Part shown: positions 13,456 through 25,400 of the stretch, one piece after another
Layout: each line of letters begins with the position of its first letter
How positions within the stretch are numbered: position 1 is the stretch's first letter
Source: Lutraria lutraria
Lineage: Eukaryota; Mollusca; Bivalvia; Venerida; Mactridae
Direction of reading: 5' to 3'
Assembly: GCA_964023205.1 (NCBI GenBank)
Contig: OZ026833.1
Location: forward strand, 33,010,830-33,074,829
Length of the DNA: 64,000 bases
Translations under genes and position numbers: made by a program
The notes under the pieces: model-generated
Told to the model about the DNA's origin: nothing
Seen by the model: the letters and a program-made list of their open reading frames with translations, nothing else
Database searches by the model: none

Positions 13456-13477
13456 ATATGCATATGGTACGTACGTA
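13456..13477. other. Two adjacent 10-bp palindromes
   Basis: ATATGCATAT and TACGTACGTA are each perfectly self-complementary and are separated by GG. I saw no copy in which either is broken. They could be protein-binding sites, but no factor is implied. Confidence 0.6.
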
Positions 13478-13503
13478 TCTTACTGTGAATTTCATAAGCA
13501 GCG

Positions 13504-13749
13504 CGTGTGTTAAAGTAACAATTTGTTTTAATATCAATTATATAGAGACTGAACATGTACGGTTACATATGTATGTAAGTCGGAGCGTGTGTTAAAGTAA
13601 CAATTTGTTTTAATATCAATTATATAGAGACTGAACATGTACGGTTACATATGTATGTAAGTCGGAGCGTGTGTTAAAGTAACAATTTATTTTAATATCA
13701 ATTATAAAGAGACTGAACATGTACGGTTACGTATGTATGTAAGTCGGAC
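13504..13749 (+). repeat. Internal array of three 82-bp subrepeats (reference unit)
   Basis: CGTGTGTTAAAGTAAC recurs at 13504, 13586 and 13668. The last copy is a distinct end form: AATTTATTTT for AATTTGTTTT, ATAAAGAG for ATATAGAG, and TACGTATGTA for TACATATGTA, the last change breaking a 10-bp palindrome. Copy number is three in most units. Confidence 0.95.
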
Positions 13750-14011
13750 ACATGGTGAATCAGTATACATATAATTAGTTGAGTAAGTATAATAGTATGT
13801 TAGTGCATGTACATTGATGTGCTTGCATTACCGAATTGCATTTATTTAAAAACTATCAGTCTGAGAATAGTGGAACCGAGTAATCGCAGAACAATTCCAA
13901 ATTGAATGAGGGAGACCAGGCACCGCATTGAAATTGTGTTTCATATATTTGCGAACTTAACAAATTAAGAATGTAAGTAAGCATGTGCGGAGAGATCTGT
14001 CCCACTGATTT
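13750..14011. other. Unit spacer, no recognised feature
   Basis: AT-rich sequence between the subrepeats and the G5/C5 segment. I see no ORF, RNA-gene signature or further repeat in it. Confidence 0.6.
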
Positions 14012-14038
14012 GGGGGCCGTCTTGTGTCAAACACCCCC
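14012..14038. other. G5...C5 imperfect inverted repeat
   Basis: GGGGG and CCCCC flank an inner GTGT/ACAC pair with a CAA loop. The left side carries an unpaired seven-base stretch, so the fold is asymmetric. It is the only strongly G/C-rich block in the unit besides the tRNA-like element and lies about 25 bp upstream of the second TATA. Confidence 0.4.
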
Positions 14039-14061
14039 TACGCCCCATGCTAGGTAGGAAC

Positions 14062-14068
14062 TATATAA
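14062..14068 (+). promoter_or_regulatory. Second TATATAA motif (candidate promoter; retrotransposon target)
   Basis: CTATATAAGCG is a good TATA-box match, with a TTCATTG initiator-like sequence about 33 bp further on. It is present in every full unit except unit 3, where it is deleted, and unit 35, where the retrotransposon split it. Transcription from it is unproven. Confidence 0.4.
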
Positions 14069-14078
14069 GCGTGGGTGT

Positions 14079-14122
14079 GTGAAAGAAGACGACTTCATTG
14101 AAATGGCATTCCTTCGTTTCAC
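14079..14122 (+). other. Inverted repeat just downstream of the second TATA
   Basis: GTGAAAGAAG pairs with CTTCGTTTCAC over ten base pairs with one bulged G, enclosing about 23 bases. It would form near the start of any transcript made from the upstream TATA. Confidence 0.5.
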
Positions 14123-14169
14123 ATTCTCAGATTGCATTCAGTCGAGTAGATTTAAACTTGGTAATATGC

Positions 14170-14182
14170 GATAATTTTTATC
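14170..14182. other. GATAA-TTT-TTATC hairpin with Sm-like AATTTTTA
   Basis: Five-pair stem with a three-base loop. The embedded AATTTTTA differs by one base from the snRNA Sm-site consensus. Units 25, 32 and 34 carry AATTTGTATC, which disrupts both the stem and the Sm-like string, so strict function across all copies is unlikely. Confidence 0.35.
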
Positions 14183-14412
14183 ACACCCTGAAGGTAACGA
14201 ACACGCATAAACATGCATCATCGATCGACAAAGTGAAATAACCCACTTACGTATAGGAAACGCACCCGTCGAGCATATAGGACACCAAGGGAACTGGATG
14301 TTTTGGTCATATATCAATGTTTGTCTCTTATATTAATTTCTGCTATCGTAAAACTTGCCAAGTTTACAGTAATTTGAAACTACTCAAGCGAACACGTGCA
14401 CAAACACCTTGA
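14183..14412. other. Unit 3'-part, no recognised feature
   Basis: About 230 bp up to the TATATAA at 14413 that precedes the next tRNA-like element. It contains small restriction-like palindromes (ATCGAT, CGATCG) but nothing I can assign. Confidence 0.6.
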
Positions 14413-14449
14413 TATATAAGTTCCGATTCTCGTCAGACAATGTGCCGCA

Positions 14450-15818
14450 ATGGCGCAGTCGGTTAAAGCGTCGGACATTGAAAGCTTTCGAGACAGGCAG
14501 ACTTTTTGTGGCTGGTTCGAGGCCGGCCAAGGATCTTTTTTTTATTTTTATTTTTCGTTCGTTAGCGTTATACAGGCTTCAAAACATTCCGCAAACACTT
14601 GGCGTTTGTTTCTTGCAATTAAATTAAATAGAAACAGCGTATTTTGTACGTTTTGCATTAATTAATATTCATTTCTGCAATAATAGCCATGTTAATCGCA
14701 TTTCACGTGGGGTTACTGTAACGAAACCAGCCGTATGACTTTAGTTTGATATGTTGCGCTATGTACCAATCAAGGCTGCTGCATTGTGTTATCATTGCGT
14801 GTTGGGTTATTGTCGTTGGCGTCAATATGCATATGGTACGTACGTATCTTACTGTGAATTTCATAAGCAGCGTGTGTGTTAAAGTAACAATTTGTTTTAA
14901 TATCAATTATATAGAGACTGAACATGTACGGTTACATATGTATGTAAGTCGGAGCGTGTGTTAAAGTAACAATTTGTTTTAATATCAATTATATAGAGAC
15001 TGAACATGTACGGTTACATATGTATGTAAGTCGGAGCGTGTGTTAAAGTAACAATTTATTTTAATATCAATTATAAAGAGACTGAACATGTACGGTTACG
15101 TATGTATGTAAGTCGGACACATGGTGAATCAGTATACATATAATTAGTTGAGTAAGTATAATAGTATGTTAGTGCATGTACATTGATGTGCTTGCATTAC
15201 CGAATTGCATTTATTTAAAAACTATCAGTCTGAGAATAGTGGAACCGACTAATCGCAGAACAATTCCAAATTGAATGAGGGAGACCAGGCACCGCATTGA
15301 AATTGTGTTTCATATATTTGCGAACTTAACAAATTAAGAATGTAAGTAAGCATGTGCGGAGAGATCTGTCCCACTGATTTGGGGGCCGTCTTGTGTCAAA
15401 CACCCCCTACGCCCCATGCTAGGTAGGAACTATATAAGCGTGGGTGTGTGAAAGAAGACGACTTCATTGAAATGGCATTCCTTCGTTTCACATTCTCAGA
15501 TTGCATTCAGTCGAGTAGATTTAAACTTGGTAATATGCGATAATTTTTATCACACCCTGAAGGTAACGAACACGCATAAACATGCATCATCGATCGACAA
15601 AGGGAAATAAACCACTTACGTATAGGAAACGCACCCGTCGAGCATATAGGACACCAAGGGAACTGGATGTTTTGGTCATATATCTATGTTTGTCTCTTAT
15701 ATTAATTTCTGCTATCGTAAAACTTGCCAAGTTTACAGTAATTTGAAACTACTCAAGCGAACACGTGCACAAACACCTTGATATATAAGTTCCGATTCTC
15801 GTCAGACAATGTGCCGCA
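14450..15818 (+). repeat. Satellite unit 11 (trimer position 2)
   Basis: Matches unit 8. Private changes: GGCCGGCCAAGG just after the T arm and GCCATGTTAATCGC, which breaks one hairpin pair. Confidence 0.95.
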
Positions 15819-17187
15819 ATGGCGCAGTCGGTTAAAGCGTCGGACATTGAAAGCTTTCGAGACAGGCAGACTTTTTGTGGCGGGTTCACGGCCGGCCACG
15901 GATCTTTTTTTTATTTTTATTTTTCGTTCGTTAGCGTTATACAAGCTTCAAAACATTCCGCAAACACTTGGCGTTTGTTTCTTGCAATTAAATTAAATAG
16001 AAACAGCGTATTTTGTACGTTTTGCATTAATTATTATACATTTCTGCAATAATAGCGATGTTAATCGCATTTCACGTCGGGTTACTGTATCGAAACCAGC
16101 CGTATGACTTTAGTTTGATATGTTGCGCTATGTACCAATCAAGGCTGCTGCATTGTGTTATCATTGCGTGTTGGGTTATTGTCGTTGGCGTCAATATGCA
16201 TATGGTACGTACGTATCTTACTGTGAATTTCATAAGCAGCGCGTGTGTTAAAGTAACAATTTGTTTTAATATCAATTATATAGAGACTGAACATGTACGG
16301 TTACATATGTATGTAAGTCGGAGCGTGTGTTAAAGTAACAATTTGTTTTAATATCAATTATATAGAGACTGAACATGTACGGTTACATATGTATGTAAGT
16401 CGGAGCGTGTGTTAAAGTAACAATTTATTTTAATATCAATTATAAAGAGACTGAACATGTACGGTTACGTATGTATGTAAGTCGGACACATGGTGAATCA
16501 GTATACATATAATTAGTTGAGTAAGTATAATAGTATGTTAGTGCATGTACATTGATGTGCTTGCATTACCGAATTGCATTTATTTAAAAACTATCAGTCT
16601 GAGAATAGTGGAACCGACTAATCGCAGAACAATTCCAAATTGAATGAGGGAGACCAGGCACCGCATTGAAATTGTGTTTCATATATTTGCGAACTTAACA
16701 AATTAAGAATGTAAGTAAGCATGTGCGGAGAGATCTGTCCCACTGATTTGGGGGCCGTCTTGTGTCAAACACCCCCTACGCCCCATGCTAGGTAGGAACT
16801 ATATAAGCGTGGGTGTGTGAAAGAAGACGACTTCATTGAAATGGCATTCCTTCGTTTCACATTCTCAGATTGCATTCAGTCGAGTAGATTTAAACTTGGT
16901 AATATGCGATAATTTTTATCACACCCTGAAGGTAACGAACACGCATAAACATGCATCATCGATCGACAAAGGGAAATAACCCACTTACGTATAGGAAACG
17001 CACCCGTCGAGCATATAGGACACCAAGGGAACTGGATGTTTTGGTCATATATCTATGTTTGTCTCTTATATTAATTTCTGCTATCGTAAAACTTGCCAAG
17101 TTTACAGTAATTTGAAACTACTCAAGCGAACACGTGCACAAACACCTTGATATATAAGTTCCGATTCTCGTCAGACAATGTGCCGCA
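15819..17187 (+). repeat. Satellite unit 12 (trimer position 3)
   Basis: Matches unit 9 including the altered B box GGTTCACGGCC, ACAAGCTTC and CGTCGGG. Confidence 0.95.
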
Positions 17188-18556
17188 ATGGCGCAGTCGG
17201 TTAAAGCGTCGGACATTGAAAGCTTTCGAGACAGGCAGACTTTTTGTGGCGGGTTCGAGGCCGGCCACGGATCTTTTTTTTATTTTTATTTTTCGTTCGT
17301 TAGCGTTATACAGGCTTCAAAACATTCCGCAAACACTTGGCGTTTGTTTCTTGCAATTAAATTAAATAGAAACAGCGTATTTTGTACGTTTTGCATTAAT
17401 TAATATTCATTTCTGCAATAATAGCGATGTTAATCGCATTTCACGTGGGGTTACTGTAACGAAACCAGCCGTATGACTTTAGTTTGATATGTTGCGCTAT
17501 GTACCAATCAAGGCTGCTGCATTGTGTTATCATTGCGTGTTGGGTTATTGTCGTTGGCGTCAATATGCATATGGTACGTACGTATCTTACTGTGAATTTC
17601 ATAAGCAGCGCGTGTGTTAAAGTAACAATTTGTTTTAATATCAATTATATAGAGACTGAACATGTACGGTTACATATGTATGTAAGTCGGAGCGTGTGTT
17701 AAAGTAACAATTTGTTTTAATATCAATTATATAGAGACTGAACATGTACGGTTACATATGTATGTAAGTCGGAGCGTGTGTTAAAGTAACAATTTATTTT
17801 AATATCAATTATAAAGAGACTGAACATGTACGGTTACGTATGTATGTAAGTCGGACACATGGTGAATCAGTATACATATAATTAGTTGAGTAAGTATAAT
17901 AGTATGTTAGTGCATGTACATTGATGTGCTTGCATTACCGAATTGCATTTATTTAAAAACTATCAGTCTGAGAATAGTGGAACCGACTAATCGCAGAACA
18001 ATTCCAAATTGAATGAGGGAGACCAGGCACCGCATTGAAATTGTGTTTCATATATTTGCGAACTTAACAAATTAAGAATGTAAGTAAGCATGTGCGGAGA
18101 GATCTGTCCCACTGATTTGGGGGCCGTCTTGTGTCAAACACCCCCTACGCCCCATGCTAGGTAGGAACTATATAAGCGTGGGTGTGTGAAAGAAGACGAC
18201 TTCATTGAAATGGCATTCCTTCGTTTCACATTCTCAGATTGCATTCAGTCGAGTAGATTTAAACTTGGTAATATGCGATAATTTTTATCACACCCTGAAG
18301 GTAACGAACACGCATAAACATGCATCATCGATCGACAAAGTGAAATAACCCACTTACGTATAGGAAACGCACCCGTCGAGCATATAGGACACCAAGGGAA
18401 CTGGATGTTTTGGTCATATATCTATGTTTGTCTCTTATATTAATTTCTGCTATCGTAAAACTTGCCAAGTTTACAGTAATTTGAAACTACTCAAGCGAAC
18501 ACGTGCACAAACACCTTGATATATAAGTTCCGATTCTCGTCAGACAATGTGCCGCA
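17188..18556 (+). repeat. Satellite unit 13
   Basis: T arm GGCGGG, CAAAGTGAAA but ATATCTATG: a recombinant-looking mix of unit 7/10-type and standard variants. Confidence 0.95.
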
Positions 18557-19925
18557 ATGGCGCAGTCGGTTAAAGCGTCGGACATTGAAAGCTTTCGAGA
18601 CAGGCAGACTTTTTGTGGCTGGTTCGAGGCCGGCCACGGATCTTTTTTTTATTTTTATTTTTCGTTCGTTAGCGTTATACAGGCTTCAAAACATTCCGCA
18701 AACACTTGGCGTTTGTTTCTTGCAATTAAATTAAATAGAAACAGCGTATTTTGTACGTTTTGCATTAATTAATATTCATTTCTGCAATAATAGCGATGTT
18801 AATCGCATTTCACGTGGGGTTACTGTAACGAAACCAGCCGTATGACTTTAGTTTGATATGTTGCGCTATGTACCAATCAAGGCTGCTGCATTGTGTTATC
18901 ATTGCGTGTTGGGTTATTGTCGTTGGCGTCAATATGCATATGGTACGTACGTATCTTACTGTGAATTTCATAAGCAGCGCATGTGTTAAAGTAACAATTT
19001 GTTTTAATATCAATTATATAGAGACTGAACATGTACGGTTACATATGTATGTAAGTCGGAGCGTGTGTTAAAGTAACAATTTGTTTTAATATCAATTATA
19101 TAGAGACTGAACATGTACGGTTACATATGTATGTAAGTCGGAGCGTGTGTTAAAGTAACAATTTATTTTAATATCAATTATAAAGAGACTGAACATGTAC
19201 GGTTACGTATGTATGTAAGTCGGACACATGGTGAATCAGTATACATATAATTAGTTGAGTAAGTATAATAGTATGTTAGTGCATGTACATTGATGTGCTT
19301 GCATTACCGAATTGCATTTATTTAAAAACTATCAGTCTGAGAATAGTGGAACCGACTAATCGCAGAACAATTCCAAATTGAATGAGGGAGACCAGGCACC
19401 GCAATGAAATTGTGTTTCATATATTTGCGAACTTAACAAATTAAGAATGTAAGTAAGCATGTGCGGAGAGATCTGTCCCACTGATTTGGGGGCCGTCTTG
19501 TGTCAAACACCCCCTACGCCCCATGCTAGGTAGGAACTATATAAGCGTGGGTGTGTGAAAGAAGACGACTTCATTGAAAGGGCATTCCTTCGTTTCACAT
19601 TCTCAGATTGCATTCAGTCGAGTAGATTTAAACTTGGTAATATGCGATAATTTTTATCACACCCTGAAGGTAACGAACACGCATAAACATGCATCATCGA
19701 TCGACAAAGGGAAATAACCCACTTACGTATAGGAAACGCACCCGTCGAGCATATAGGACACCAAGGGAACTGGATGTTTTGGTCATATATCTATGTTTGT
19801 CTCTTATATTAATTTCTGCTATCGTAAAACTTGCCAAGTTTACAGTAATTTGAAACTACTCAAGCGAACACGTGCACAAACACCTTGATATATATGTTCC
19901 GATTCTCGTCAGACAATGTGCCGCA
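18557..19925 (+). repeat. Satellite unit 14
   Basis: T arm GGCTGG. Private GCGCATGTG and GAAAGGGCATTCC; CGCAATGAAA as in units 19-20. It ends with TATATATGTTCC. Confidence 0.95.
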
Positions 19926-21293
19926 ATGGCGCAGTCGGTTAAAGCGTCGGACATTGAAAGCTTTCGAGACAGGCAGACTTTTTGTGGCTGGTTCGAGGCC
20001 GGCCACGGATCTTTTTTTTATTTTTATTTTCGTTCGTTAGCGTTATACAGGCTTCAAAACATTCCGCAAACACTTGGCGTTTGTTTCTTGCAATTAAATT
20101 AAATAGAAACAGCGTATTTTGTACGTTTTGCATTAATTAATATTCATTTCTGCAATAATAGCGATTTTAATCGCATTTCACGTGGGGTTACTGTAACGAA
20201 ACCAGCCGTATGACTTTAGTTTGATATGTTGCGCTATGTACCAATCAAGGCTGCTGCATTGTGTTATCATTGCGTGTTGGGTTATTGTCGTTGGCGTCAA
20301 TATGCATATGGTACGTACGTATCTTACTGTGAATTTCATAAGCAGCGCGTGTGTTAAAGTAACAATTTGTTTTAATATCAATTATATAGAGACTGAACAT
20401 GTACGGTTACATATGTATGTAAGTCGGAGCGTGTGTTAAAGTAACAATTTGTTTTAATATCAATTATATAGAGACTGAACATGTACGGTTACATATGTAT
20501 GTAAGTCGGAGCGTTTGTTAAAGTAACAATTTATCTTAATATCAATTATAAAGAGACTGAACATGTACGGTTACGTATGTATGTAAGTCGGACACATGGT
20601 GAATCAGTATACATATAATTAGTTGAGTAAGTATAATAGTATGTTAGTGCATGTACATTGATGTGCTTGCATTACCGAATTGCATTTATTTAAAAACTAT
20701 CAGTCTGAGAATAGTGGAACCGACTAATCGCAGAACAATTCCAAATTGAATGAGGGAGACCAGGCACCGCATTGAAATTGTGTTTCATATATTTGCGAAC
20801 TTAACAAATTAAGAATGTAAGTAAGCATGTGCGGAGAGATCTGTCCCACTGATTTGGGGGCCGTCTTGTGTCAAACACCCCCTACGCCCCATGCTAGGTA
20901 GGAACTATATAAGCGTGGGTGTGTGAAAGAAGACGACTTCATTGAAATGGCATTCCTTCGTTTCACATTCTCAGATTGCATTCAGTCGAGTAGATTTAAA
21001 CTTGGTAATATGCGATAATTTTTATCACACCCTGAAGGTAACGAACACGCATAAACATGCATCATCGATCGACAAAGGGAAATAACCCACTTACGTATAG
21101 GAAACGCACCCGTCGAGCATATAGGACACCAAGGGAACTGGATGTTTTGGTCATATATCTATGTTTGTCTCTTATATTAATTTCTGCTATCGTAAAACTT
21201 GCCAAGTTTACAGTAATTTGAAACTACTCAAGCGAACACGTGCACAAACACCTTGATATATAAGTTCCGATTCTCGTCAGACAATGTGCCGCA
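19926..21293 (+). repeat. Satellite unit 15 (1,368 bp)
   Basis: One T missing after the terminator (TTATTTTCG), loop variant GCGATTTT, third subrepeat GCGTTTGTT with a private ATTTATCTT. Confidence 0.95.
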
Positions 21294-22662
21294 ATGGCGC
21301 AGTCGGTTAAAGCGTCGGACATTGAAAGCTTTCGAGACAGGCAGACTTTTTGTGGCTGGTTCGAGGCCGGCCACGGATCTTTTTTTTATTTTTATTTTTC
21401 GTTCGTTAGCGTTATACAGGCTTCAAAACATTCCGCAAACACTTGGCGTTTGTTTCTTGCAATTAAATTAAATAGAAACAGCGTATTTTGTACGTTTTGC
21501 ATTAATTAATATTCATTTCTGCAATAATAGCGATTTTAATCGCATTTCACGTGGGGTTACTGTAACGAAACCAGCCGTATGACTTTAGTTTGATATGTTG
21601 CGCTATGTACCAATCAAGGCTGCTGCATTGTGTTATCATTGCGTGTTGGGTTATTGTCGTTGGCGTCAATATGCATATGGTACGTACGTATCTTACTGTG
21701 AATTTCATAAGCAGCGCGTGTGTTAAAGTAACAATTTGTTTTAATATCAATTATATAGAGACTGAACATGTACGGTTACATATGTATGTAAGTCGGAGCG
21801 TGTGTTAAAGTAACAATTTGTTTTAATATCAATTATATAGAGACTGAACATGTACGGTTACATATGTATGTAAGTCGGAGCGTTTGTTAAAGTAACAATT
21901 TATTTTAATATCAATTATAAAGAGACTGAACATGTACGGTTACGTATGTATGTAAGTCGGACACATGGTGAATCAGTATACATATAATTAGTTGAGTAAG
22001 TATAATAGTATGTTAGTGCATGTACATTGATGTGCTTGCATTACCGAATTGCATTTATTTAAAAACTATCAGTCTGAGAATAGTGGAACCGACTAATCGC
22101 AGAACAATTCCAAATTGAATGAGGGAGACCAGGCACCGCATTGAAATTGTGTTTCATATATTTGCGAACTTAACAAATTAAGAATGTAAGTAAGCATGTG
22201 CGGAGAGATCTGTCCCACTGATTTGGGGGCCGTCTTGTGTCAAACACCCCCTACGCCCCATGCTAGGTAGGAACTATATAAGCGTGGGTGTGTGAAAGAA
22301 GACGACTTCATTGAAATGGCATTCCTTCGTTTCACATTCTCAGATTGCATTCAGTCGAGTAGATTTAAACTTGGTAATATGCGATAATTTTTATCACACC
22401 CTGAAGGTAACGAACACGCATAAACATGCATCATCGATCGACAAAGGGAAATAACCCACTTACGTATAGGAAACGCACCCGTCGAGCATATAGGACACCA
22501 AGGGAACTGGATGTTTTGGTCATATATCTATGTTTGTCTCTTATATTAATTTCTGCTATCGTAAAACTTGCCAAGTTTACAGTAATTTGAAACTACTCAA
22601 GCGAACACGTGCACAAACACCTTGATATATAAGTTCCGATTCTCGTCAGACAATGTGCCGCA
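21294..22662 (+). repeat. Satellite unit 16
   Basis: GGCTGG T arm, GCGATTTT loop and GCGTTTGTT in the third subrepeat; very close to unit 18. Confidence 0.95.
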
Positions 22663-24031
22663 ATGGCGCAGTCGGTTAAAGCGTCGGACATTGAAAGCTT
22701 TCGAGACAGGCAGACTTTTTGTGGCTGGTTCGAGGCCGGCCACGGATCTTTTTTTTATTTTTATTTTTCGTTCGTTAGCGTTATACAGGCTTCAAAACAT
22801 TCCGCAAACACTTGGCGTTTGTTTCTTGCAATTAAATTAAATAGAAACAGCGTATTTTGTACGTTTTGCATTAATTAATATTCATTTCTGCAATAATAGC
22901 GATTTTAATCGCATTTCACGTGGGGTTACTGTAACGAAACCAGCCGTATGACTTTAGTTTGATATGTTGCGCTATGTACCAATCAAGGCTGCTGCATTGT
23001 GTTATCATTGCGTGTTGGGTTATTGTCGTTGGCGTCAATATGCATATGGTACGTACGTATCTTACTGTGAATTTCATAAGCAGCGCGTGTGTTAAAGTAA
23101 CAATTTGTTTTAATATCAATTATATAGAGACTGAACATGTACGGTTACATATGTATGTAAGTCGGAGCGTGTGTTAAAGTAACAATTTGTTTTAATATCA
23201 ATTATATAGAGACTGAACATGTACGGTTACATATGTATGTCAGTCGGAGCGTGTGTTAAAGTAACAATTTATTTTAATATCAATTATAAAGAGACTGAAC
23301 ATGTACGGTTACGTATGTATGTAAGTCGGACACATGGTGAATCAGTATACATATAATTAGTTGAGTAAGTATAATAGTATGTTAGTGCATGTACATTGAT
23401 GTGCTTGCATTACCGAATTGCATTTATTTAAAAACTATCAGTCTGAGAATAGTGGAACCGACTAATCGCAGAACAATTCCAAATTGAATGAGGGAGACCA
23501 GGCACCGCATTGAAATTGTGTTTCATATATTTGCGAACTTAACAAATTAAGAATGTAAGTAAGCATGTGCGGAGAGATCTGTCCCACTGATTTGGGGGCC
23601 GTCTTGTGTCAAACACCCCCTACGCCCCATGCTAGGTAGGAACTATATAAGCGTGGGTGTGTGAAAGAAGACGACTTCATTGAAATGGCATTCCTTCGTT
23701 TCACATTCTCAGATTGCATTCAGTCGAGTAGATTTAAACTTGGTAATATGCGATAATTTTTATCACACCCTGAAGGTAACGAACACGCATAAACATGCAT
23801 CATCGATCGACAAAGGGAAATAACCCACTTACGTATAGGAAACGCACCCGTCGAGCATATAGGACACCAAGGGAACTGGATGTTTTGGTCATATATCTAT
23901 GTTTGTCTCTTATATTAATTTCTGCTATCGTAAAACTTGCCAAGTTTACAGTAATTTGAAACTACTCAAGCGAACACGTGCACAAACACCTTGATATATA
24001 AGTTCCGATTCTCGTCAGACAATGTGCCGCA
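22663..24031 (+). repeat. Satellite unit 17
   Basis: Like unit 16 but with GCGTGTGTT in the third subrepeat and a private ATGTCAGTCGG in the second. Confidence 0.95.
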
Positions 24032-25400
24032 ATGGCGCAGTCGGTTAAAGCGTCGGACATTGAAAGCTTTCGAGACAGGCAGACTTTTTGTGGCTGGTTC
24101 GAGGCCGGCCACGGATCTTTTTTTTATTTTTATTTTTCGTTCGTTAGCGTTATACAGGCTTCAAAACATTCCGCAAACACTTGGCGTTTGTTTCTTGCAA
24201 TTAAATTAAATAGAAACAGCGTATTTTGTACGTTTTGCATTAATTAATATTCATTTCTGCAATAATAGCGATTTTAATCGCATTTCACGTGGGGTTACTG
24301 TAACGAAACCAGCCGTATGACTTTAGTTTGATATGTTGCGCTATGTACCAATCAAGGCTGCTGCATTGTGTTATCATTGCGTGTTGGGTTATTGTCGTTG
24401 GCGTCAATATGCATATGGTACGTACGTATCTTACTGTGAATTTCATAAGCAGCGCGTGTGTTAAAGTAACAATTTGTTTTAATATCAATTATATAGAGAC
24501 TGAACATGTACGGTTACATATGTATGTAAGTCGGAGCGTGTGTTAAAGTAACAATTTGTTTTAATATCAATTATATAGAGACTGAACATGTACGGTTACA
24601 TATGTATGTAAGTCGGAGCGTTTGTTAAAGTAACAATTTATTTTAATATCAATTATAAAGAGACTGAACATGTACGGTTACGTATGTATGTAAGTCGGAC
24701 ACATGGTGAATCAGTATACATATAATTAGTTGAGTAAGTATAATAGTATGTTAGTGCATGTACATTGATGTGCTTGCATTACCGAATTGCATTTATTTAA
24801 AAACTATCAGTCTGAGAATAGTGGAACCGACTAATCGCAGAACAATTCCAAATTGAATGAGGGAGACCAGGCACCGCATTGAAATTGTGTTTCATATATT
24901 TGCGAACTTAACAAATTAAGAATGTAAGTAAGCATGTGCGGAGAGATCTGTCCCACTGATTTGGGGGCCGTCTTGTGTCAAACACCCCCTACGCCCCATG
25001 CTAGGTAGGAACTATATAAGCGTGGGTGTGTGAAAGAAGACGACTTCATTGAAATGGCATTCCTTCGTTTCACATTCTCAGATTGCATTCAGTCGAGTAG
25101 ATTTAAACTTGGTAATATGCGATAATTTTTATCACACCCTGAAGGTAACGAACACGCATAAACATGCATCATCGATCGACAAAGGGAAATAACCCACTTA
25201 CGTATAGGAAACGCACCCGTCGAGCATATAGGACACCAAGGGAACTGGATGTTTTGGTCATATATCTATGTTTGTCTCTTATATTAATTTCTGCTATCGT
25301 AAAACTTGCCAAGTTTACAGTAATTTGAAACTACTCAAGCGAACACGTGCACAAACACCTTGATATATAAGTTCCGATTCTCGTCAGACAATGTGCCGCA
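24032..25400 (+). repeat. Satellite unit 18
   Basis: Same variant set as unit 16, 2,738 bp upstream. Confidence 0.95.

Larger units (their letters stand above)
13081..14449 (+). repeat. Satellite unit 10 (1,369 bp), used here as reference unit
   Basis: Trimer position 1, same variants as unit 7. Its internal landmarks are annotated individually below; the same landmarks occur at the same offsets in the other full-length units. Confidence 0.95.

Noticed and set aside
13334..13595. Overlapping 67-codon minus-strand and 72-codon plus-strand frames recurring in every unit
   Set aside because: They repeat only because the DNA repeats. The plus frame runs into the 82-bp subrepeats, both strands are open over the same stretch, and neither shows a recognisable domain or a synonymous-change pattern. 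The low variation here is reported as a DNA-level finding instead.
13504..13749. CRISPR array
   Set aside because: The 82-bp units are directly adjacent with no unique spacers, and the genome is eukaryotic.
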